The translations under genes were made by a program, and so were the position numbers. Below are positions 52,701 through 64,000 of a DNA stretch of 64,000 nucleotides, piece by piece. How positions within the stretch are numbered: position 1 is the first letter of the stretch; each line of letters opens with the position of its first letter. Location: NCBI GenBank assembly GCA_963965975.1, contig OZ014423.1:3436301-3500300 (forward strand), given 5' to 3'. The stretch comes from Xestospongia bergquistia. Lineage: Eukaryota > Porifera > Demospongiae > Haplosclerida > Petrosiidae. Under the pieces are notes generated by a model. That model had not been told where the DNA came from. It searched no databases and saw only the letters and a program-made list of their open reading frames with translations.

Positions 52701-55245
52701 TAGTAAGTGAGCTTGCATTAACGGTCTAAAGTCTTTAAGTTAAAGACTTTAGAAGGTTTAGACTATTGAGAGAAGTTTATAAAGTAAACTGCTCCGTCTA
52801 AAGGACTTTATGGCACTAACTAATTAAACGGCTATGAGCAATTTAGTAAGTTAGTTTGTATTAACGCCCTAAAGTCTTTAAGTTAAAGACTTTAGAAGGT
52901 TTAGACTATTGAGAGAAGTTTATAAAGTAAACTGCTCAGTTTAAAGGACTTTATGGCACTAACTAAATAAAGAGCTATTAGAAGTTTAGTAAGTTAGTTT
53001 GCATTAATGCTCTAAAGTCTTTAAGTTAAAAACTTTAGAAGGTTTAGACTGTTGAGAGATGTTTATAAAGTAAACTGCTCAGTCTAAAGGACTTTATGGC
53101 ACTAACTAAATAAACAGCTGTTAGCAGTTTAGTAAGTTAGTTTGCATTAAAGCTCTAAAGTCTATAAGTTAAAGACTGTAGAAGGTTTAGACTATTGAGA
53201 GAAGTTTATAAAGTAAAGTGCTAAGTCTAAAGGAATTTATGGCACTAACTAAATAAAGAGCTGTTAGCAGTTTAGTAAGTTTGTTTGCATTAATGCTCTA
53301 AAGTCTTTAAGTTAAAAACTTTAGAAGGTTTAGACTTTTGAGAGAAGTTTATAAAGTAAACTGCTCGGTCTAAAGGACTTTATGGCACAAACTAAATAAA
53401 CAGCTGTTACCAGTTTAGTAAGTTAGTATGCATTAAAGCTCTAAAGTCTTTAAGTTAAAGACTTTAGAAGGTTTAGACTATTGAGAGAAGTTTGTAAAGT
53501 AAACTGCTCAGTCTAAAGGACTTCATGGCACTAACTAAATAAACAGCTATTAACAGTTTAGTAAGTTAGTTTGCATTAACGCTCTAAAGTCTTTAAGTTA
53601 AAGACTTTAGAAGGTTTAGACTATTGAGAGAAGTTGATAAAGTAAACTGCTCAGTCTAAAGGACTTTATGGCACTAACTAAATAAACAGCTATTAACAGT
53701 TTAGTAGGTTAGTTTGCATTAACGTTCTAATGTCTTTAATTTAAAGACTTTAGAAGGTTTAGACTATTGAGAGAAGTAGATAAAGTAAGCTACTCAGTCT
53801 AAAGGACTTTATGGAACTAACTAAATAAACAGTTATTAACAGTTTAGTAAGTTATCTTGCATAAACGGTCTAAAGTCTTTAAGTTAAAGACTTTCGAAGG
53901 TTTAGACTATTGAGAGAAGTTTATAAAGTAAACTGCTCAATTTAAAGGACTTTATGGCACTAACTAAATAAAGAGCTAATAGCAGTTTCGTAACTTAGTT
54001 TGCATTAATGTTCTAAAGTCTTATGTTAAATACTTTAGAAGGATTAGACTGTTGAGAGAAGTTTATAAAGTAAACTGCTCAGTCTAAAGGACTTTATGGC
54101 ACTAACTAAATAAATAGCTGATAGCAGTTTAGTAAGTTAGTTTGCATTAAAGCTCTAAAGTCTTTAAGTTAAAGACTTTAGAAGGTTTAGACTATTGAGA
54201 GAAGTTTATTAAGTACACTGCTCAATTTAATGGACTTTATGGCACTAACTAAATAAACAGCGACTAGCAGTTTAGAAAGTTTGTATGCATTAATGTTCTA
54301 ATGTCTTTAAGTTAAAGACTTTAGAAGGTTTAGACTATTGAGAGAAGTCGATAAAGTAAACTACTCAGTCTAAAGGACTTTGTGGCACTAACTAAATAAA
54401 AAGTTATTAACAGTTTAGTAAATTAGTTTGCATTAATGGTCTAAAGTCTTTAAGTTAACGACTTTAGAAGGTTTAGACTATTGAGAGAAGTTTATAAAGT
54501 AAACTGCTCAGTCTAAACGTCTTTATGGCGATAACTAAATAAACAGCTATTAACTGTTTAGTAAGTTAGTTTGCATTAACGCTCTAAGGTCTTTAAGTTA
54601 AAGACTTTAGAAGCTTTAGACTGTTGAGAGAAGTTGATAAAGTAAACTGCTCAGTCTAAAGGACTTTATGGCACTAACTAAATAAAAAGCTATTAGCAGA
54701 TTAGTATGTTTGTTTGCATTAACGCTCTAAAGTCTTTAAGTTAAAGACTTTAGAAGGTTTAGGCTATTGAAAGAAGTTGATAAAGTAAACTACTCTGTCT
54801 AAAGGACTTTATGGCACTAACTAAATAAACAGTTATTAACACTTAAGTAAGTTAGTTTGCATTAACGGTCTAAAGTCTTTAAGTTACAGACTTTAGAAGG
54901 TTTAGACTATTGAGAGAAGTTTATAAAGTAAACTGCTCATTCTAAAGGACTTTATGGCAAAAACTAAATAAACAACTATTAACAGTATAGTAAGTTAGTT
55001 TGCATTAACGCTCTAACGTCTTTAAGTTAAAAACTTTCGAAGGTTTAGACTATTGAGGGAAGTTGATAAAGTAAACAACTCAGTCGAAAGGACTTTATGG
55101 CACTAACTAAATAAACAGCTACTACCTGTTTAGTAAGTTAGTTTGCATTAACGCTCTAAAGTCTTTAAGTTAAAGACTTTAGAAGGTTTAGACTATTGAG
55201 AGAAGTTAATAAAGTAAACTACTCAGTCTAAAGGACTTTATGGCA
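49800..55245 (+). repeat. 19-monomer tandem duplication (2717 bp)
   Basis: Copies run at about 49800-52517 and 52517-55245. Diagnostic words ATCGAACTAACTAAATACAC (49951 and 52668), ACAGCGACTAGCAG (about 51541 and 54257) and AACAACTCAGTCGAAAGG (52361 and 55077) keep an offset of 2716-2717, exactly 19 x 143. Confidence 0.92.
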
Positions 55246-56390
55246 CTAACTAAATAAACAGTTATTAACAGTTTAGTAAGTTAGTTTGCAATTAACGGTC
55301 TAAAGTCTTTAAGTTACAGACTTTAGAAGGTTTAGACTATTGAGAGAAGTTTATAAAGTAAACTGCTCAGTCTAAAGGACTTTATGGCGATAACTAAATA
55401 AACAGTTATTAACAGTTTAGTAAGTTAGTTTGCATTAATGGTTTAAAGTCTTTAAGTTACGGACTTTAGAAGGTTTAGACTATTGAGAGAAGTTTATAAA
55501 GTAAACTACTCAGTCTAAAGGACTTCATGGCACTAACTAAATAAAAAGCTATTAGCAGATTAGTATGTTTGTTTGCATTAACGCTCTAAAGTCTTTAAGT
55601 TAAAGACTTTAGAAGGTTTAGGCTATTGAAAGAAGTTGATAAAGTAAACTACTCTGTCTAAAGGACTTTATGGCACTAACTAAATAAACAGTTATTAACA
55701 CTTAAGTAAGTTAGTTTGCATTAACGGTCTAAAGTCTTTAAGTTACAGACTTTAGAAGGTTTAGACTATTGAGAGAAGTTTATAAAGTAAACTGCTCATT
55801 CTAAAGGACTTTATGGCAAAAACTAAATAAACAACTATTAACAGTATAGTAAGTTAGTTTGCATTAACGCTCTAACGTCTTTAAGTTAAAAACTTTCGAA
55901 GGTTTAGACTATTGAGGGAAGTTGATAAAGTAAACAACTCAGTCGAAAGGACTTTATGGCACTAACTAAATAAACAGCTACTAACTTTTTAGTAAGTTAG
56001 TTTGCATTAACGCTCTAAAGTCTTTAAGTTAAAGACTTTAGAAGGTTTAGACTATTGAGAGAAGTTAATAAAGTAAACTACTCAGTCTAAAGGACTTTAT
56101 GGCACTAACTAAATAAACAGTTATTAACAGTTTAGTAAGTTAGTTTGCAATTAACGGTCTAAAGTCTTTAAGTTACAGACTTTAGAAGGTTTAGACTATT
56201 GAGAGAAGTTTATAAAGTAAACTGCTCAGTCTAAAGGACTTTATGGCGATAACTAAATAAACAGTTATTAACAGTTTAGTAAGTTAGTTTGCATTAACGG
56301 TTTAAAGTCTTTAAGTTACGGACTTTAGAAGGTTTAGACTATTGAGAGAAGTTTATAAAGTAAACTACTCAGTCTAAAGGACTTTATGGC
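54675..56390 (+). repeat. Six-monomer tandem duplication (859 bp)
   Basis: AGCAGATTAGTATG and AACAACTCAGTCGAAAGG recur 859 bases apart (for example 55077 and 55936). The first copy overlaps the end of the 19-monomer duplication, so it formed later or by a second exchange at the same place. Confidence 0.9.
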
Positions 56391-56449
56391 GATAACTAAA
56401 TAAACAGTTATTAACAGTTTAGTAAGTCAGTTTGCATTAACGGTCTAAA

Positions 56450-58450
56450 GTCTTTAAGTTACGGACTTTAGAAGGTTTAGACTATTGAGAGAAGTTTATA
56501 AAGTAAACTGCTCAATCTAAAGGACTTTATGTCACTAACTAAATAAACTGCTATTAGCAGTTTAGTAAGTTAGTTTGCATTAACTGCATAAAGTCTTTAA
56601 GTTAAAGACTTTAGAAGGTTTAGACTATTGAGAGAAGTTTATAGAGTAAACTGCTCAGTCTAAAGGACTTTATGGCACTAACTAAATAAACAGCTGTTAG
56701 AAGTTCAGTAAGTTAGTTTGCATTAAAGCTCTAAAGTCTTTAAGTTAAAGACTTTAGAAGGTTTAGATTATTGAGAGAAGTTTATAAAGTACACTGCTCA
56801 ATCTAATGGACGTTATGGCACTAACTAAATAAACAGCTACTAGCAGTTTAGTAAGTTAGTTTGCATTAATACTCTAATGTCTTTAAGTTAAAGACTTTAG
56901 AAGGTTTAGACCATTGACAGAAGTCGATAAAGTAAACTACTCAGTCTAAAGGACTTTGTGGCACTAACTAAATAAACAGTTATTAACAGTTTAGTAAATT
57001 AGTTTGCATTAATGGTCTAAAGTCTTTAAGTTAAAGACTTTAGAAGGTTTAGACTATTGAGAGAAGTTTATAAAGTAAACTGCTCAGTCTAAAGGACTTT
57101 ATGGCACTAACTAAATACTCAGATATTAACTGTTTAGTAACTTAGCTGGCATTAACGCTCTAAAGTCTTTAAGTTAAAGACTTTAGAAGCTTTAGACTGT
57201 TGAAAGAAGTTGATAAAGTAAACTGCTCAGGCTAAAGGACTTTATGGCACTAACTAAACAAACAGCTATTAGCAGATTAGTATGTTAGTTTGCGTTAACG
57301 CTCTAAAGTCTTTAAGTTAAAGACTTTAGAAGGTTTAGGCTATTGAAAGAAGTTGATAAAGTAAACTACTCAGTCTAAAGGACTTTATGGCACTAACTAA
57401 ATAAACAGCTATTAACAGTATAGTAAGTAAGTTTGTATTAATGGTCTAAAGTCTTTAAGTTACGGACTTTAGAAGGTTTAGACTATTGAGAGAAGATTAT
57501 AAAGTAAACTGCTCAATCTAAAGGACTTTATGGCACTAACTAAATAAACTGCTATTAGCAGTTTAGTAAGTTAGTTTGCATTAACTGCATAAAGTCTTTA
57601 AGTTAAAGACTTTAGAAGGTTTAGACTATTGAGAGAAGTTTATAAAGTAAACTGCTCAGTCTAAAGGACTTTATGGCACTAATTAAATAAACAGCTGTTA
57701 GAAGTTCAGTAAGTTAGTTTGCATTAAAGCTCTAAAGTCTTTAAGTTAAAGACTTTAGAAGGTTTAGATTATTGAGAGAAGTTTATAAAGTACACTGCTC
57801 AATCTAATGGACGTTATGGCACTAACTAAATAAACAGCTACTAGCAGTTTAGTAAGTTAGTTTGCATTAATACTCTAATGTCTTTAAGTTAAAGACTTTA
57901 GAAGGTTTAGACCATTGACAGAAGTCGATAAAGTAAACTACTCAATCTAAAGGACTTTGTGGCACTAACTAAATAAACAGTTATTAACAGTTTAGTAAAT
58001 TAGTTTGCATTAATGGTCTAAAGTCTTTAAGTTAAAGACTTTAGAAGGTTTAGACTATTGAGAGAAGTTTATAAAGTAAACTGCTCAGTCTAAAGGACTT
58101 TATGGCACTAACTAAATACTCAGCTATTAACTGTTTAGTAACTTAGCTGGCATTAACGCTCTAAAGTCTTTAAGTTAAAGACTTTAGAAGCTTTAGACTG
58201 TTGAAAGAAGTTGATAAAGTAAACTGCTCAGTCTAAAGGACTTTATGGCACTAACTAAACAAACAGCTATTAGCAGATTAGTATGTTAGTTTGCGTTAAC
58301 GCTCTAAAGTCTTTAAGTTAAAGACTTTAGAAGGTTTAGGCTATTGAAAGAAGTTGATAAAGTAAACTACTCAGTCTAAAGGACTTTATGGCACTAACTA
58401 AATAAACAGCTATTAACAGTATAGTAAGTAAGTTTGTATTAACGCTCTAA
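56450..58450 (+). repeat. Seven-monomer tandem duplication (1000 bp)
   Basis: CTGCTATTAGCAG with ATTAACTGCATAAAG (56549 and 57549), GTTAGAAGTTCAGTAAG and AAATACTCAG recur at a 1000-base offset with few differences. Confidence 0.9.
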
Positions 58451-59929
58451 TGTCTTTAAGTTAAAGACTTTAGAAGGTTTAGACTATTAAGAGAAGTTTA
58501 TAAAGTAAACTGCTCAGTCTAAAGGACTTTATGGCACTAACTAAATAAAAAGCTATTAGCACTTTAGTAAGTTAGTTTGTCTTAACGGCCTAAAGTCTTT
58601 AAGTTAAAGACTTTAGTAGGTTTAGACTATTGAGAGAAGTTTATAAAGTAAACAGCTCAGTCTAAAGGACTTTATGGCACGAAATAAATGAAGAGCTATT
58701 AGCAGTTTAGTAAGTTAGTTTGCATTAACGCTTTAAAGTCTTTAAGTTAAAGACTTTAGAAGGTTTAGACTATTGAGAGAAGTTTATAAAGTAAACTGCT
58801 CAGTCTAAAGGACTTTATGGCACTAACTAAATAAACAGCTGTTAGCAGTTTAGTAAGTTAGTTTGCATTATAGCTCTAAAGTCTTTAAGTTAAAGACTTT
58901 AGAAGGTTTAGACTATTGAGAGAAGTCGATAAAGTAAACTGCTCAGTCTAAAGGACTTTATGGCGAGAACTAAATAAACAGTTAATAACAGTTTAGTAAG
59001 TTAGTTTGCATTAACGGTCTAAAGTCTTTAAGTTACGGACTTTAGAAGGTTTAGACTGTTGAGAGAAGTTTATAAAGTAAACTACTCAGTCTAAAGGACT
59101 TTATGGCAATAACTAAATAAACAGCTATTAACAGTGTAGTAAGTAAGTTTGTATTAACGCTCTAATGTCTTTAAGTTAAAGACTTTGGAAGGTTTAGACT
59201 ATTGAGAGAAGTTTATAAAGTAAACTGCTCAGTCTAAAGGACTTTATGGCACTAACTAAATAAACAGCTGTTAGCAGTTTAGTAAGTTAGTTTGCATTAA
59301 AGCTCTAAAGTCTTTAAGTTAAAGACTTTAGAAGGTTTAGACTATTGAGAGAAGATTATTAAGTAAACTGCTCATTCTAAAGGACTTTATTGCTCTAACT
59401 AAATAAACAGCTATTAGCAGTTTAGTAAGTTAGTTTGCATAAACGCTCTAAAGTCTTTAAGTTAAAGACTTTAGAAGGTTTAGACTATTGAGAGAAGTCG
59501 ATAAAGTAAACTGCTCAGTCTAAAGGACTTTATGGCGATAACTAAATAAACAGTTATTAACAGTTTATAAAGTTAGTTTGCATTAACGGTCTAGTCTTTA
59601 AGTTACGGACTTTAGAAGGGTTAGACTGTTGAGAGAAGTTTATAAAGTAAACTACTCAGTCTAAAGGACTTTATGCCGTTAACTAAATAAACAGTTATTA
59701 ACAGTTTAGTAAGTTAGTTTGCATTAACGGTCTAAAGTCTTTAAGTTACGGACTTTAGAAGGTTTAGACTGTTGAGAGAAGTTTATAAAGTAAACTACTC
59801 AGTCTAAAGGACTTTATGGCACTAACTAAATAAACAGCTATTAACATTGTAGTAAGTTTGTATTAACGCTCTAATGTCTTTAAGTTAAAGACTTTGGAAG
59901 GTTTAGACTATTGAGAGAAGTTTATAAAG

Positions 59930-62900
59930 TAAACTGCTCAGTCTAAAGAACTATATGGCACTAACTAAATAAACAGCTATTAGCCGATTAGTATGTTAGT
60001 TTGCATTAACGCTCTAAAGTCTTTAAGTTAAAGACTTTAGAAGGTTTAGGCTATTGATAGAAGTTGATAAAGTAAACTACTCAGTCTAACGGACTTTGTG
60101 GCGCTAACTAAATAAACAGTTATTAACAGTTTAGTAAGTTAGTTTGCATTAACGGTCTAAAGTCTTTAAGTTAAAGACTTTAGAAGGTTTAGACTATTGA
60201 GAGAAGTTTATAAAGTAAACTGCTCAGTCTAAAGGACTTTATGGCAAAAACTAAATAAACAACTATTAACAGTATAGTAAGTTTGATTGCATTAACGCTC
60301 TAATGTCTTTAAGTTAAAAACGTTCGAAGGTTTAGACTATTGAGAGAAGTTGATAAAGTAAACTACTCAGTCGAAAGGACTTTATGGCACTAACTAAATA
60401 AACAGTTATTAACAGTTTAGTAAGTTCGTTTGCATTAACGGTCTAAAGTCTTTAAGTTACAGGCTTTAGAAGGTTTAGACTATTTAGAGAAGTTTATAAA
60501 GTAAACTGCTCATTCTAAAGGACTTTATGGCGATAACTAAATAAACAGCTATTAACAGTATAGTAAGTAAGTTTGTATTAACGCTGTAATGTCTTTAAGT
60601 TACAGACTTTAGAAGGTTTAGACTATTGAGAGAAGTTTATAAAGTAAACTGCTCAGTCTAAAGGACTTTATGGCACTAACTAAATAAAAAGCTATTAGCA
60701 CTTTAGTAAGTTAGTTTGTATTAACGGCCTAAAGTCTTTAAGTTAAAGACTTTAGAAGGTTTAGACTATTGAGAGAAGTTTATAAAGTAAACAGCTCAGT
60801 CTAAAGGACTTTATGGCACTAAATAAATAAAGAGCTATTAGCAGTTTAGTAAGTTAGTTTGCATTAACGCTCTAAAGTCTTTAAGTTAAAGACTTTAGAA
60901 GGTTTAGACTATTGAGAGAAGTTTATAAAGTAAACTGCTCAGTCTAAAGGACTTTATGGCACTAACTAAATAAACAGCTGTTAGCAGTTTAGTAAGTTAG
61001 TTTGCATTAAAGCTCTAAAGTCTTTAAGTTAAAGACTTTAGAAGGTTTAGACTATTGAGAGAAGATTATTAAGTAAACTGCTCAATCTAAAGGACTTTAT
61101 TGCTCTAACTAAATAAACAGCTATTAGCAGTTTAGTAAGTTAGTTTGCATAAACGCTCTAAAGTCTTTAAGTTAAAGACTTTAGAAGGTTTAGACTATTG
61201 AGAGAAGTCGATAAAGTAAACTACTCAGTCTAAAGCACTTTGTGGCACTAACTAAATAAACAGTTCTTAACAGTTTAGTAAATTAGTTTGCATTAATGTT
61301 CTAAAGTCTTTAAGTTAAAGACTTTAGAAGGTTTAGACTGTTGAGAGAAGTTTATAAAGAAAACAGCTCAGTCTAAAGACTTTATGGCACTAACTAAATA
61401 AACAGCTATTAACTGTTTAGTAAGTTAGTTTGCATTGACGCTCTAAAGACTTTAAGTTAAAGACTTTAGAAGGTTTAGACTGTTGAGAGAAGTTGATAAA
61501 GTAAACTACTCAGCCTAAAGGACTTTATGGCACTAACTAAATAAACAGTTATTAACAGTTTAGTAAGTTAGTTTGCTTTAACGGTCTAAAGTCTTTAAGT
61601 TACAGACGTTAGAAGGTTTAGACTATTGAGGGAAGTTTATAAAAAAAACTGCTCAGTCTAAAGGACTTTATGGCGATAACTAAATAAACAGTTATTAACA
61701 GTTTAGTAAGTTAGTTTGCATTAATGGTCTAAAGTCTTTAAGTTACGGACTTTAGAAGGTTTAGACTGTTGAGAGAAGTTTATAAAGTAAAATACTCAGT
61801 CTAAAGAACTATATGGCACTAACTAAATAAACAGCTATTAGCAGATTAGTATGTTAGTTTGCATTAACGCTCTAAAGTCTTTAAGTTAAAGACTTTAGAA
61901 GGTTTAGGCTATTGATAGAAGTTGATAAAGTAAACTACTCAGTCTAAAGGACTTTGTGGCACTAACTAAATAAACAGTTATTAACAGTTTAGTAAGTTAG
62001 TTTGCATTAACGGTCTAAAGTCTTTAAGTTAAAGACTTTAGAAGGTTTAGACCATTGAGAGAAGTTTATAAAGTAAACTGGTCAGTCTAAAGGACTTTAT
62101 GGCAAAAACTAAATAAACAACTATTAACAGTATAGTAAGTTTGTTTGCATTAACGCTCTAATGTCTTTAAGTTAAAAACTTTCGAAGGTTTAGACTATTG
62201 AGAGAAGTTGATAAAGTAAACTACTCAGTCGAAAGGACTTTATGGCATTAACTAAATAAACAGTTATTAACAGTTTAGTAAGTTCGTTTGCATTAACGGT
62301 CTAAAGTCTTTAAGTTACAGACTTTAGAAGGTTTAGACTATTTAGAGAAGTTTATAAAGTAAACTGCTCATTCTAAAGGACTTTATGGCAATAACTAAAT
62401 AAACAGCTATTAACAGTATAGTAAGTAAGTTTGTATTAACGCTCTAATGTCTTTAAGTTACAGACTTTAGAAGGTTTAGACTATTGAGAGAAGTTTATAA
62501 AGTAAACTGCTCAGTCTAAAGGACTTTATGGCACTAACTAAATAAAAAGCTATTAGCACTTTAGTAAGTTAGTTTGTATTAACGGCCTAAAGTCTTTAAG
62601 TTAAAGACTTTAGAAGGTTTAGACTATTGAGAGAAGTTTATAAAGTAAACAGCTCAGTCTATAGGACTTTATGGCACTAAATAAATAAAGAGCTATTAGC
62701 AGTTTAGTAAGTTAGTTTGCATTAATGCTCTAAAGTCTTTAAGTTAAAGACTTTAGAAGGCTTAGACTATTGAGAGAAGTTTATAAAGTAAACTGCTCAG
62801 TCTAAAGGACTTTATGGCACTAACTAAATAAAAAGCTATTAGCACTTTAGTAAGTTAGTTTGTATTAACGGCCTAAAGTCTTTAAGTTAAAGACTTTAGA

Positions 62901-64000
62901 AGGTTTAGACTATTGAGAGAAGTTTATAAAGTAAACAGCTCAGTCTAAAGGACTTTATGGCACTAAATAAATAAAGAGCTATTAGCAGTTTAGTAAGTTA
63001 GTTTGCATTAACGCTCTAAAGTCTTTAAGTTAAAGACTTTAGAAGGTTTAGACTATTGAGAGAAGTTTATAAAGTAAACTGCTCAGTCTAAAGGACTTTA
63101 TGGCACTAACTAAATAAACAGCTGTTAGCAGTTTAGTAAGTTAGTTTGCATTAAAGCTCTAAAGTCTTTAAGTTAAAGACTTTAGAAGGTTTAGACTATT
63201 GAGAGAAGATTATTAAGTAAACTGCTCAATCTAAAGGACTTTATTGCTCTAACTAAATAAACAGCTATTAGCAGTTTAGTAAGTTAGTTTGCATAAACGC
63301 TCTAAAGTCTTTAAGTTAAAGACTTTAGAAGGTTTAGACTATTGAGAGAAGTCGATAAAGTAAACTACTCAGTCTAAAGCACTTTGTGGCACTAACTAAA
63401 TAAACAGTTATTAACAGTTTAGTAAATTAGTTTGCATTAATGTTCTAAAGTCTTTAAGTTAAAGACTTTAGAAGGTTTAGACTGTTGAGAGAAGTTTATA
63501 AAGTAAACAGCTCAGTCTAAAGACTTTATGGCACTAACTAAATAAACAGCTATTAACTGTTTAGTAAGTTCGTTTGCATTAACGCTCTAAAGACTTTAAG
63601 TTAAAGACTTTAGAAGGTTTAGACTGTTGAGAGTGATAAAGTAAACTACTCAGTCTAAAGGACTTTATGGCACTAACTAAATAAACAATTATTAACAGTT
63701 TAGTCAGTTAGTTTGCTTTAACGGTCTAAAGTCTTTAAGTTACAGACGTTAGAAGGTTTAGACTATTGAGGGAAGTTTATAAAAAAAACTGCTCAGTCTA
63801 AAGGACTTTCTGGCGATAACTAAATAAACAGTTATTAACAGTTCAGTAAGTTAGTTTGCATTAATGGTCTAAAGTCTTTAAGTTACGGACTTTAGAAGAT
63901 TTAGACTGTTGAGAGAAGTTTATAAAGTAAACTGCTCAGTCTAAAGAACTATATGGCACTAACTAAATAAACAGCTATTAGCAGATTAGTATGTTAGTTT
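59930..64000 (+). repeat. 13-15-monomer higher-order repeat
   Basis: GGCTATTGATAGAAG recurs at 60049 and 61907 (1858 bases, 13 monomers). CAGCTCAGTCTAAAGAC recurs at 61364 and 63508 (2144 bases, 15 monomers). The second interval is longer because a two-monomer block at 62541 is repeated at 62827 (286 bases). The structure continues past the window. Confidence 0.88.

Larger units (their letters stand above)
8808..64000 (+). repeat. 143-bp satellite DNA array, about 385 monomers
   Basis: A single head-to-tail array fills the window to its right edge. Counting the consensus from CTTTAGAAGG gives 143 bases. Spacing checked between neighbours and over long distances is repeatedly a multiple of 143. 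The consensus has about 43 G+C (30%) and one CpG, in AACGCTC. I found no inserted transposon. No frame above 60 codons exists after 7881. Because 143 is not a multiple of three, any stop in the unit closes every frame. Most monomers look within about 5-15% of the consensus. The family is not one I recognise. A centromeric or other heterochromatic role is possible, but no CENP-B-box-like motif is present. Confidence 0.97.

Noticed and set aside
8808-64000. CRISPR-like array of palindromic repeats
   Set aside because: Units are contiguous with no unique spacers. The whole 143-base unit repeats, and the setting is eukaryotic. It is satellite DNA.
8808-64000. Centromere call based on array size and unit length
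   Set aside because: The unit length is compatible, but no CENP-B-box-like motif is present and no chromatin evidence is available. It is kept only as a possibility.

Overview
The window looks like a piece of an AT-rich invertebrate (metazoan) nuclear chromosome. It has no bacterial-style gene packing, no long open reading frame, many dispersed repeats, GT..AG splice-like signals, a decayed Penelope-type retroelement with a GIY-YIG nuclease domain and a hammerhead-ribozyme motif, and then a very large satellite array. Penelope elements with hammerheads and frequent ACATGTAC-type words would suit a sponge, cnidarian or mollusc, but the taxon cannot be fixed from this sequence.

Bases 1-7060 are low-GC, gene-poor DNA. 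They hold several dispersed repeat pairs (about 605-836 with 5041-5440; 1598-1680 with 5170-5260; 1928-2030 with 6478-6562) and ten short clusters of an ACTAAA hexamer (914-1512). They also hold small perfect hairpins and a foldback, MITE-like element at 6891-7015. No protein gene can be called with confidence. Two inverted copies of a 66-base exon-like segment (614-679 minus, 5369-5434 plus) differ by three synonymous and two conservative changes, and both keep their splice signals. They are the best hint of coding sequence.

Bases 7062-8807 are a direct duplication of about 457 bp (7062-7518 and 8350-8807). Between the copies lies the 3' end of a Penelope-like element: a GIY-YIG endonuclease reading frame with one internal stop (7582-8040), a 3' region, and a minimal type I hammerhead motif (8256-8297). 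The right copy of the duplication stops exactly where the satellite starts.

Bases 8808-64000 are one uninterrupted head-to-tail satellite array, about 385 monomers with a 143-bp consensus and roughly 30% GC, still running at the window edge. Each monomer is almost wholly made of three consecutive inverted repeats, and its two halves show traces of an older unit of about 70 bp. The array is layered. The left part (8.8-32 kb) is mostly one monomer class, with a divergent class returning every 7-9 monomers between 17 and 28 kb. From about 32 kb a second main class often alternates with the first. Recent segmental duplications are visible at 567 bp, 5673 bp, 2717 bp, 859 bp, 1000 bp, 1858 bp and 286 bp. 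The array has no coding capacity. A centromeric, heterochromatic or structural role is possible but is inference only.
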